From Terrimonas ginsenosidimutans (GTDB lineage: Bacteria > Bacteroidota > Bacteroidia > Chitinophagales > Chitinophagaceae): a stretch of DNA of 64,000 bases. The notes beneath the pieces are model-generated. The model made no database searches, had not been told where the DNA came from, and saw only the letters and a program-made list of their open reading frames with translations. The stretch's first letter is position 1. Every line of letters begins with the position of its first letter. This document shows positions 1 to 6,639 of the stretch, piece by piece. The stretch is taken from assembly GCF_022012415.1 (NCBI RefSeq), contig NZ_JAKLTR010000009.1:124001-188000 (forward strand). Direction: 5' to 3'. Position numbers and translations under genes: made by a program.

Positions 1-1083
1 ACGCATCAGATCTCCTTCAAGATGTATCTCAACGCCCATCTTACCAAACTCTTCCTGCAATGTTAACCCACGGTCACTTTCTTTATGCGCCAGTCTGCTT
101 ACGCCTTTGATCCTTGTTTCTCCTTTACAGTAAGACGCAAGAGCAACGAGTGGAGGAAAGAGATCAGGGCAGTCCGTTGCGTCAAACTCAAATGCAGAAA
201 GATCTGCGGGATGAAGTTTTATCTCTTTTGCCTCGATCGCAATTCCTGCATTCGCACTGATCAAAGCCTGTACGATCGCTTTATCGGCCTGGGTTGATGC
301 TATATCAAGACCTCTTACAATGATCGGTCCCGCAATAGCCCCTGCCACAAGCAGAAATGCACCGCCACTCCAGTCTCCTTCCACAGTATAACGTTGTGCT
401 TCCGTATCATTCCTGACCTCGTCCACACTGAAATAAAACTCTTCGTAGTTCCGGTTTTCCGGAGTTTTTAATCCAAACCGTTTCATTACGTCAAGCGTAA
501 GATCGATATAGGGACGGCTTTTCAGGTTCGTTACCTTTATCGCCACATCACTGGCACCCGCAGCTGCGTAAGCAAGTAACAAGCCTGTCAGAAACTGGGA
601 ACTTAAAGACCCGTCGACAGTAATGTCCGCAGGCTTCAGCGGTCCCTGGATAACCAAAGGCAATTTACCCTGATTCGATTTCACTCTGACACCGAGATGC
701 GGAAGAATTTCGTCGAAAAAATCCATCGGTCTTGTAACAAGGCTGCCAGATCCTTTGATCGTCACTTCTTCCTCGCTCAAAGCTACTATCGGGGTAAACA
801 TGCGGATACTCAAACCGGACTCACCGCAATCAATAAAGGGAGCCACAGGTTTTACGCCCTCACTGCTGATCAGGAGTGTTCCATCGTTCAGATCTTCGAG
901 CTTTGCGCCCAGCCGGCTCACGATATCCATTGCGGCTTTATCATCGTTGCTATGACCAGGATTGAAGATCTCACTTTTTCCTTTTGCAACAAGAGCAGCA
1001 GCACATGCGCGCTGCATCGAACTTTTTGATGCTGGCGACTGTATAATGCCTGTCAGACCGCCGGGTTGTATTGTTACTTTCAC
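1..1083 (-). CDS. aroA: 3-phosphoshikimate 1-carboxyvinyltransferase (EPSP synthase), 3' end cut by window edge
   Basis: This enzyme joins shikimate-3-phosphate and PEP to make EPSP, the sixth step of the shikimate pathway. The minus frame is open for 361 codons to the window edge. Visible features are an early ASKSSMQRACAA segment (substrate loop), CGESGLSIRMF, GSGSLVTRP, DGSLSSQFLTG, EGDWSGGAFLL and a late KESDR stretch. Family members are about 410-430 residues, so roughly 50-70 residues are missing. The start is taken as GTG at 1083, overlapping the aroB stop in a GTGA, which implies translational coupling; no better ATG lies upstream. It is the last visible gene of the Phe/Tyr operon. 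Long plus-strand open frames across it are antisense. Confidence 0.93.
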   Translation of the reverse strand, partial: MKVTIQPGGLTGIIQSPASKSSMQRACAAALVAKGKSEIFNPGHSNDDKAAMDIVSRLGAKLEDLNDGTLLISSEGVKPVAPFIDCGESGLSIRMFTPIVALSEEEVTIKGSGSLVTRPMDFFDEILPHLGVRVKSNQGKLPLVIQGPLKPADITVDGSLSSQFLTGLLLAYAAAGASDVAIKVTNLKSRPYIDLTLDVMKRFGLKTPENRNYEEFYFSVDEVRNDTEAQRYTVEGDWSGGAFLLVAGAIAGPIIVRGLDIASTQADKAIVQALISANAGIAIEAKEIKLHPADLSAFEFDATDCPDLFPPLVALASYCKGETRIKGVSRLAHKESDRGLTLQEEFGKMGVEIHLEGDLMR

Positions 1084-2105
1084 TTCGGTAATGCTTGAAT
1101 GATTTTTTCTAATTGAACCAGCGGTATGCTTTTTACTACACCCTTCCCCACTTTTTCCAGCAACACATAGTTCATTTCCTTTTTCTCGCGCTTCTTGTCC
1201 ATCTTCAACAGATCGAAAGCCAGCTGCCTGTCAAATGACATGTAAGTGGGCAGCCCGTACTGTTCCAGCACTTTTACGACGCGATCTGTTTGTTTGAACC
1301 CCGATAATTGTGCTGAGATATGACACGCATAGGTCATTCCTATTGCCACTGCATGCCCATGCATCAGTGCATACTGATTTTCGATCGCATGCCCGAGTGT
1401 ATGCCCAAAATTCAAGAGGCGACGCACAGATGTTTCAAACTCATCCTCCTGTACTACCTTAGCCTTCAGCTGAGCATTGCGCTGTAAAAGTGCGGCGATC
1501 AGCTTCGGCTTTTTCTGATATACGGAAAGATCATTCGCCTCCAGTTCCCGGAACATAGCCGCATCTTTTATGCAGGCATGCTTAATGATCTCTGCAAATC
1601 CATTGATCCACTCCTTATCAGGAAGGCTTTTCAATAAACTGATATCATGCAGGATAAAGGATGGTTGGCGGATCACACCGACCATATTCTTGTACATCCC
1701 CACATCAATCCCATTCTTACCCCCAACAGAAGCGTCTACAAGCGCAAGTAAAGAAGTGGGAATAAAACCAAATTTCAATCCGCGCATGTAAACAGCCGCA
1801 ACATAACCAGCAATATCCGTGATCACACCGCCGCCAATTCCCACAAGTGTGGTTTTCCGGTCAGTCTCTAAATCTATCAACTGATCAATAATATCATCAA
1901 CCGTCGACTGGATCTTGTATGCTTCTCCCGCTTTGATCACGATCGTCCTCCAGCCTTTGAACTTTTTAGAATGGGCATTAAAAACATTCTCATCGGTAAG
2001 CAACACTGTTGCTTTCTGATCGATGATTGTCTTCAATTGGGAAAAACTTCCTCCAAAATAAAAATCGGTAGCAGCGGTTGAAAATTTATACTTTTTATGT
2101 TGCAT
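1080..2105 (-). CDS. aroB: 3-dehydroquinate synthase
   Basis: It converts DAHP to 3-dehydroquinate, the second shikimate step, using NAD and a divalent metal. The protein has 341 residues, normal to slightly short for the family. An NAD-binding glycine stretch, GIGGGVITD, lies near residues 89-97, followed by SVGGKNGID at 126-134. The metal-ligand motifs are GFAEIIKH at 169-176 and FGHTLGHAIE near 233-242, with both histidines present. It follows the DAHP synthase after a 95-base gap that holds a long hairpin, and it overlaps aroA by 4 bases. Function is secure from these motifs and the operon context. Confidence 0.96.
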   Translation of the reverse strand: MQHKKYKFSTAATDFYFGGSFSQLKTIIDQKATVLLTDENVFNAHSKKFKGWRTIVIKAGEAYKIQSTVDDIIDQLIDLETDRKTTLVGIGGGVITDIAGYVAAVYMRGLKFGFIPTSLLALVDASVGGKNGIDVGMYKNMVGVIRQPSFILHDISLLKSLPDKEWINGFAEIIKHACIKDAAMFRELEANDLSVYQKKPKLIAALLQRNAQLKAKVVQEDEFETSVRRLLNFGHTLGHAIENQYALMHGHAVAIGMTYACHISAQLSGFKQTDRVVKVLEQYGLPTYMSFDRQLAFDLLKMDKKREKKEMNYVLLEKVGKGVVKSIPLVQLEKIIQALPK

Positions 2106-2141
2106 AGCTTGTTATTGGAAATAAAAGAGACCGTAGACATG

Positions 2142-2193
2142 ACCGTTCACCGTTGTCTGTCAGCCTTCCGGGCAACAGACAACAGTGAACGGT
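2142..2193. repeat. Inverted repeat of CCGTTGA/CCGTTGT-type heptamers between aroB and DAHP synthase
   Basis: Two 19-base arms (2142-2160 and 2175-2193) are inverted copies with one mismatch, separated by 14 bases. The arm is built from CCGTTCA and CCGTTGT units, the same family as the arrays at 8341, 10581, 20906 and 49634. In RNA it would fold into a very stable hairpin inside the operon. It begins just after the DAHP synthase stop codon at 2201. Confidence 0.85.
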
Positions 2194-2200
2194 TAACGAT

Positions 2201-3289
2201 CTACGCGTCCATCACTTTTTTCTGATGATTGATGCTTTCCATATGCACCGCATCAAAGTACTTCGTGATGAATTCTTTACTCAGGCCCGTCTTATCTCCT
2301 TTTGCAAATGCTTTCTCGATGATCTCGTTCCAGCGGTTGGTTTGGAGGATCGTGATATTGTTATCTTTCTTATACTGTCCGATCTTTTCTGCGATCTTCA
2401 TACGCTGGCTGAGGATCTGCATCAGTTCGTCATCCAGGTGATTGATCTGCTGGCGCAGTTTTTCCAATGCAGCATGATATTCAGCAGAGTTGCTGTCTTC
2501 TTTTCTCCAGATGATCGCTTCGAGCATCTCTTTCAGACGTTCCGGTGTGATCTGTTGTTTCGCATCACTCCAGGCATTATCCGGATCGATATGGCTTTCT
2601 ATCATCAGGCCATCATAGTCGAGATCAATTGCGCGTTGCATTACTTCCTGGAGGATATCGCGACGGCCGCAGATATGAGAAGGGTCATTGATGATCGGCA
2701 TATGCGGATGCTTCAGTTTCATCTCGATCGCCAGGTGCCACATTGGAGCATTCCTGAATTCCGTATTGCCATAAGAAGAGAATCCACGGTGGATCAGGCC
2801 AATATCTTTGATTCCCGCACGGGCGATCCTTTCAACCGCACCGGCCCATAATTCAAGATCAGGGTTGATCGGGTTTTTGATCAGCACAGGCACATTCACA
2901 CCTCTTAATGCATCAGCTACTTCCTGTACGCTGAACGGGTTCACTGTTGTACGCGCACCTACCCAAAGAACATCCACGTCAAATGTCAGGGCATCTTCCA
3001 CCTGTTTACCTGTTGCCACTTCCACCGTGGTGGGCAAGCCTGTCAGCTTTTTCGCCTGCTGCAGCCATGGTAAACCTTTCGCCCCGATACCTTCGAACAT
3101 ACCTGGTTTTGTACGCGGTTTCCAGATGCCCGCGCGGAGCATATTAACCCGGCCGGTAGCCGCCAGCCTTTGGGCTGTTGCGAGAACCTGCTCTTCTGTT
3201 TCCGCACTGCATGGTCCACTAATGATCAGCGGTCGTTTTTTCCATGCTTCCTGCGCTGCGTTTGCTGTTGTTTGTTCGGCTGTTTGCAT
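2201..3289 (-). CDS. Bifunctional DAHP synthase / chorismate mutase
   Basis: It carries two enzymes in 362 residues. Residues about 1-265 are a type I-beta DAHP synthase (PEP + erythrose-4-phosphate to DAHP): SGPCSAE near 24-30, RAGIWKPRTKPG, KNPINPDLELW, LIHRGFSSYG and NDPSHICGRRD with metal and substrate residues. Residues about 275-355 are an AroQ chorismate mutase helix bundle (LRQQINHLDDELMQ, MKIAEKIGQYKK). C-terminal fusion of the mutase is the arrangement known in Porphyromonas and other Bacteroidota, where the mutase domain also mediates feedback by prephenate. The protein therefore supplies both the pathway entry and the branch to prephenate. It lies between tyrA and aroB in the operon. 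Confidence 0.95.
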   Translation of the reverse strand: MQTAEQTTANAAQEAWKKRPLIISGPCSAETEEQVLATAQRLAATGRVNMLRAGIWKPRTKPGMFEGIGAKGLPWLQQAKKLTGLPTTVEVATGKQVEDALTFDVDVLWVGARTTVNPFSVQEVADALRGVNVPVLIKNPINPDLELWAGAVERIARAGIKDIGLIHRGFSSYGNTEFRNAPMWHLAIEMKLKHPHMPIINDPSHICGRRDILQEVMQRAIDLDYDGLMIESHIDPDNAWSDAKQQITPERLKEMLEAIIWRKEDSNSAEYHAALEKLRQQINHLDDELMQILSQRMKIAEKIGQYKKDNNITILQTNRWNEIIEKAFAKGDKTGLSKEFITKYFDAVHMESINHQKKVMDA

Positions 3290-3340
3290 ATGTCTTTATT
3301 GGTTTGTAAGTTATTAAGTAAAAAGTCAAATTTAAAAATT

Positions 3341-3367
3341 AAAAAACGGCGGCTGATGTGTACAGCC
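3341..3367 (-). terminator. Weak hairpin plus T-run downstream of tyrA
   Basis: On the minus strand a 5-bp GGCTG/CAGCC hairpin (3367-3351) is followed after four bases by a run of six T. It sits 9 bases beyond the tyrA stop codon. It could be a leaky terminator or just a small hairpin inside the operon. Confidence 0.4.
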
Positions 3368-3375
3368 TTCTATTG

Positions 3376-4224
3376 TTATTTAAGTATCCTGCGGATCTTG
3401 TTTGCATCGGAGATAAGGGTTTGCAGAGATTGTGTATCATCCTTCTCGATGCTCTCTTTAAACCGGGTCAACTGTGCAATGTGCTCGGTCAATACATCCA
3501 GCACATTTATTTTATTCTGCATAAAGATCGGCACCCACATCGCCGGATTACTTTTGGCCAGCCTTACCGTACTTTCAAAACCGGCACTGGCCATTTCGAA
3601 GATCGCCTTATCTTCCTTCTCTTTCTCCAATACAGTATTAGCGAGGGCGAAAGAAGTAATGTGTGAAATATGGCTTACGTAGGCAGCATGTAGATCATGC
3701 GCCCCTGCTTCCATTTCAAGCAGATGCATCCCGATCTTTTTATACATTTCTTTTGTCCATATCAATGCGTCTTCATCACTATCCTGCGGATTGCAAATGA
3801 TCACTGCCTTGTTTTCATAGGCGCCACGCACCGCTGCCTGTGGACCGCTGTACTCGGTACCCCACATGGGATGCGTGGCTACATATCTCCCCCTTTTAGG
3901 ATGATCTTTAATAACATTGATCAATTGTGCTTTTGTTGACCCAAGATCTATAACGATCTGGTTGTTGATCTGGTCCATAATTGATGGAAGCATGGTCACC
4001 AGCTTGTCTACCGGTATGGCCAGTACCACTACCTCCGCTGCTGCGATCGCTTCGCTCATTGGCAGCACTTCGTCTACCAACTCCATTTCCATCGCTTTCT
4101 CCAGGTGATCCGGATTCACATCCACGCCTATCAGCCTGGAAGAGATCTTTCGCTCGTGAAGACGGATCGCCAGTGAACCTCCGATCAACCCCACTCCGAT
4201 TATTGCAACTTTTTTGCGTTCCAT
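3376..4224 (-). CDS. tyrA: Prephenate dehydrogenase
   Basis: It oxidatively decarboxylates prephenate to 4-hydroxyphenylpyruvate for tyrosine synthesis. The 282-residue protein has an N-terminal Rossmann motif, GVGLIGGSLA, at residues 10-19, VIDLGSTK and THPMWGTEYSGP with the histidine typical of TyrA, and a helical C-terminal half. No ACT domain is present, so tyrosine feedback, if any, is not through ACT. It lies between the aminotransferase and the DAHP synthase/mutase, matching its role at the prephenate branch. The ATG at 4224 directly starts the Rossmann strand. Confidence 0.95.
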   Translation of the reverse strand: MERKKVAIIGVGLIGGSLAIRLHERKISSRLIGVDVNPDHLEKAMEMELVDEVLPMSEAIAAAEVVVLAIPVDKLVTMLPSIMDQINNQIVIDLGSTKAQLINVIKDHPKRGRYVATHPMWGTEYSGPQAAVRGAYENKAVIICNPQDSDEDALIWTKEMYKKIGMHLLEMEAGAHDLHAAYVSHISHITSFALANTVLEKEKEDKAIFEMASAGFESTVRLAKSNPAMWVPIFMQNKINVLDVLTEHIAQLTRFKESIEKDDTQSLQTLISDANKIRRILK

Positions 4225-4233
4225 TCCTCAAGT

Positions 4234-4319
4234 AGTTTAAATGTTTAATGGTTTAAAAGTTCTGTTTTTGTCGTTTAAAAGTTATGGCTGATTAGCGACA
4301 ACTTTTAAACCTTTAAACT
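4234..4319. repeat. GTTTAAA-type inverted repeat between tyrA and the aminotransferase
   Basis: The left part carries AGTTTAAATGTTTAATGG and the right part AACTTTTAAACCTTTAAACT, inverted copies of related units. The right arm runs into the last codons and stop of the aminotransferase gene (stop at 4305-4307), so its final residues SLKV are encoded by the repeat. This family recurs at 5475, 42419, 44713, 48467 and 56432. Confidence 0.75.
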
Positions 4320-5462
4320 CTTTATCCTTTGCAGTGACTCTTCAAACCTCGATACCGGCGCACAAAGACTTACCCTGATATACTTATCGCCAGCTGTTCC
4401 GAATATCCCACCCGGAGTGATAAATACGTTTGCTTCATACAATACTTTATCACTCAGTTCGAAACCGGTCTTATAGGCTGAAGGGATCCTTGCCCAAACA
4501 AACATCCCCGCTTGCTCTTTTGAATAAATGCACTCCAGCGTCTCGAGCAGTTCAAATACTTTCTCGCGTCTTTCGCGGTAGATCGCATTCACTTCGTCCT
4601 GCCATTCTTTTCCAAGGGTCAGCGCCTTTGCGGCAGCCAGCTGAAGAGGCAGGAACATCCCGCTGTCCATATTGCTTTTAAAGCGAAGCACTTCTTCTAC
4701 CCTTTCTTTCGCACCACATAATACACCTACACGCCATCCCGCCATATTATGTGACTTGCTAAGTGAATTCAATTCGATCACTATCTCTTTTGCACCGTCA
4801 ACAGACAGCAGGCTTACCGGATCTTCATTCAGAATAAAACTGTAAGGATTATCATGAATGATCAGGATATCATGCTTCTTACCGAACGCAACCAGCTTCT
4901 CAAACAACTCCTTCGTCGGCAATTGCCCTGTTGGCATCTGAGGATAGTTGACAAACATCAGCTTCACTCTGGACAGATCTTTTTTCTCAAGCTTGCTGAA
5001 GTCCGGCGCATAGTTATTCTTCTCTTTCAATTCATACTCCACGCATTTACCACCTGCCAGTTTTACCGCACTGCGATAAGTTGGATATCCGGGATTCGGC
5101 ACCAGTACTTCATCTTTTTTATCGAGATAGGTCATACAGATATGCATGATCCCCTCCTTACTCCCGATCAAGGGCAGGATTTCCGTTTCCGCACTTAACT
5201 CAACGCCATACCAGTTATGATACCAGTCAGCAAATGCTTTACGCAATACCGGCGAACCTTTATAGGATTGATACGCATGCGTATTAGGTTTGGCAGCTTC
5301 CTCCTGTAACGTCCTGATCACCTCCGGATGTGGTGGAAGATCAGGGCTTCCGATACCCAGGTTAATGATCTGCTTTCCCTGCTTGTTCAGCTCTTCTATC
5401 TCACGCAGCTTTTGCGAAAAATAGTACTCTCCAATTCCATCGAGGCGTTTTGCGGTTTTCAT
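4305..5462 (-). CDS. Class I/II PLP aminotransferase, probably aromatic amino acid aminotransferase
   Basis: This fold-type I aminotransferase has 385 residues. The PLP lysine is K236 in SLSKSHNMAGWR, and HDNPYSF (203-209) supplies the aspartate and tyrosine that hold the cofactor. The sequence is close to the LL-diaminopimelate/aspartate aminotransferase group, but its position between pheA and tyrA argues that it transaminates phenylpyruvate and 4-hydroxyphenylpyruvate to Phe and Tyr. Substrate choice is inferred from context only. The stop codon lies inside a GTTTAAA repeat. Confidence 0.88.
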   Translation of the reverse strand: MKTAKRLDGIGEYYFSQKLREIEELNKQGKQIINLGIGSPDLPPHPEVIRTLQEEAAKPNTHAYQSYKGSPVLRKAFADWYHNWYGVELSAETEILPLIGSKEGIMHICMTYLDKKDEVLVPNPGYPTYRSAVKLAGGKCVEYELKEKNNYAPDFSKLEKKDLSRVKLMFVNYPQMPTGQLPTKELFEKLVAFGKKHDILIIHDNPYSFILNEDPVSLLSVDGAKEIVIELNSLSKSHNMAGWRVGVLCGAKERVEEVLRFKSNMDSGMFLPLQLAAAKALTLGKEWQDEVNAIYRERREKVFELLETLECIYSKEQAGMFVWARIPSAYKTGFELSDKVLYEANVFITPGGIFGTAGDKYIRVSLCAPVSRFEESLQRIKSLKV

Positions 5463-5474
5463 GCGAAGTGAGAA

Positions 5475-5613
5475 AAGTTTAAAAGTTTAATTGTTTAACA
5501 GTTTAATAGTTAGAGTTTGAAGGCTTAAATAGGTCTGGCAGTTTAACAGGTTAGTTTTATTAACGTATAGCCCTGAACTTTTAAACTTTCAACTCTTTAA
5601 TCTTTTAAACTTT
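5475..5613. repeat. GTTTAAA-type inverted repeat between aminotransferase and pheA
   Basis: The gap is built almost entirely from AGTTTAA/GTTTAAC/GTTTAAT units on the left and their complements on the right (CTTTTAAACTTTCAACTCTTTAATC). The pheA stop codon TAA is part of a GTTTAA unit. Confidence 0.75.
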
Positions 5614-6438
5614 GTTGTTCCCGTTCTTGTACAGTCCATACACTTTGATCTCCTCGGTTAACGGAGTGATATTTCTGATCACTTCGTTGAACTGATCCAC
5701 TGATTCGAATTCCATATCTGCATGAAAGCTGTATTTGAAATCGCTGCCGGGGATGGGGAAGCTCTGCAGCTTACTAAGATTGATACCGCCATCGGCGATA
5801 CGGCTTAATACTTTGGCGAGGCTTCCTTTGGAGTGATCTGTATGAAAATTCACAGAAGCTTTGTCGGCTCCTTCAACGGGTGCGGCAACATCTTCGCGTT
5901 GCAGCACCAGAAAGCGGGTATAGTTATTTTTCATTGTCTGGATACCGGGAGCGATCATATCCAGGTTGAAAAGTTCAGCAGCAAGTTTACTCGCAATTGC
6001 AGCGATATGTTTGCTTTTATGCTGATGAATATGTTTGGCACTTAAGGCAGTGTCTTCCGTTTCTACTAGTTTCCATTTGTACTTATCAAGGAAATCATAG
6101 CATTGTTGCAATGCCATCGTATGTGAATGCACTTCGCGGATATCTTCGAGTTTCACACCCGGATTAACAAGAAGGTTTTGTTTGATCTGGAGATAAATTT
6201 CTCCGACGATCTTAAGGCTGGACTTTTGCAGCAGGTTATAATTGGGAAGAATGCTCCCTGCGATAGAGTTTTCAATTGCCATGACAGCACCGTCGCTTTC
6301 TTTCTTATTTCCTGCAATCTTTATCACTTCGCGGAATGTGGCGCAGGGAATTACTTCCACCTGCTTACCAAAGAATGTGCGCGCTGCCACCTGGTGGAAA
6401 CTGCCTTCATATCCCTGTATCGAAACTTTTGTTTGCAT
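5605..6438 (-). CDS. pheA: Prephenate dehydratase with ACT domain
   Basis: It converts prephenate to phenylpyruvate for Phe synthesis. The 277-residue monofunctional protein has no chorismate mutase domain; that activity is on the DAHP synthase. The catalytic core starts IQGYEGSFH, has ENSIAGSI near 56-63 and the catalytic TRF triad (NYTRFLVL) at about residues 174-176. An ACT domain covers about 197-272. Its GALV-like motif is GSLA, and the usual Phe-binding ESRP is replaced by QSFP, so Phe feedback may be weak. ATG 6438 fits the family N-terminus; ATG 6447, three codons upstream, is an alternative. It lies 10-19 bases after the attenuator T-run and heads the operon. Confidence 0.95.
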   Translation of the reverse strand: MQTKVSIQGYEGSFHQVAARTFFGKQVEVIPCATFREVIKIAGNKKESDGAVMAIENSIAGSILPNYNLLQKSSLKIVGEIYLQIKQNLLVNPGVKLEDIREVHSHTMALQQCYDFLDKYKWKLVETEDTALSAKHIHQHKSKHIAAIASKLAAELFNLDMIAPGIQTMKNNYTRFLVLQREDVAAPVEGADKASVNFHTDHSKGSLAKVLSRIADGGINLSKLQSFPIPGSDFKYSFHADMEFESVDQFNEVIRNITPLTEEIKVYGLYKNGNNKV

Positions 6439-6447
6439 ATAGTGCAT

Positions 6448-6479
6448 TAAAACAAAAGTCCCGGCTTTAAGCCGGGACT
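6448..6479 (-). terminator. Attenuator terminator (regions 3:4) in front of pheA
   Basis: On the minus strand AGTCCCGGCTT (6479-6469) and AAGCCGGGACT (6467-6457) form an 11-bp perfect stem around one base, realistically 9-10 bp with a small loop, followed by TTTGTTTT. It ends directly before the pheA start and well after the helicase stop, so its job is to stop transcripts entering pheA. Confidence 0.88.
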
Positions 6480-6504
6480 CTTTATCTTGATTTAGTTGTT
6501 CGTA

Positions 6505-6591
6505 TTAACTAAGGCTCAAACAAAGCGTACCCGGCTTCATTGTAAAAAAGAAGTAAAAATAAAATCGGGTATATGCTTTTACGAGTGCCAT
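6505..6591 (-). CDS. Phe/Tyr-rich leader peptide of the pheA operon (28 residues)
   Basis: This is a short ATG-to-TAA frame on the minus strand. Residues 8-17 read TRFYFYFFFT: five Phe and two Tyr codons within seven, with a third Tyr at residue 7. It ends 26 bases before the terminator stem. TACCCG (6571-6566), just before the Phe run, can pair with CGGGTA (6533-6528), just after it; AAGCCGGG (6537-6530) can instead pair with the terminator's own CCCGGCTT (6476-6469). This is the 1:2, 2:3, 3:4 layout of amino-acid attenuators. Low charged Phe/Tyr tRNA would stall ribosomes on the run, free region 2 and prevent termination. No experimental support exists; the arrangement is read directly from sequence. 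Confidence 0.85.
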   Translation of the reverse strand: MALVKAYTRFYFYFFFTMKPGTLCLSLS

Positions 6592-6598
6592 TGTCAAA

Positions 6599-6606
6599 CA
6601 AATATA
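6599..6606 (-). promoter_or_regulatory. Promoter -7 box for the pheA leader transcript
   Basis: The minus strand has TATATTTG, a perfect match to the Bacteroidota TAnnTTTG box, ending 7 bases before the leader-peptide ATG. No clear -33 TTG was seen. It would give the operon its own promoter after the helicase, with almost no 5' untranslated leader. Confidence 0.65.
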
Positions 6607-6639
6607 AAAATCTATTGAATATAAAAAAATTAAATCTGG

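Noticed and set aside
697-1029. Plus-strand open frame of 110 codons opposite aroA
   Set aside because: It is antisense to aroA, has no recognisable domain, and mirrors the aroA codon pattern.
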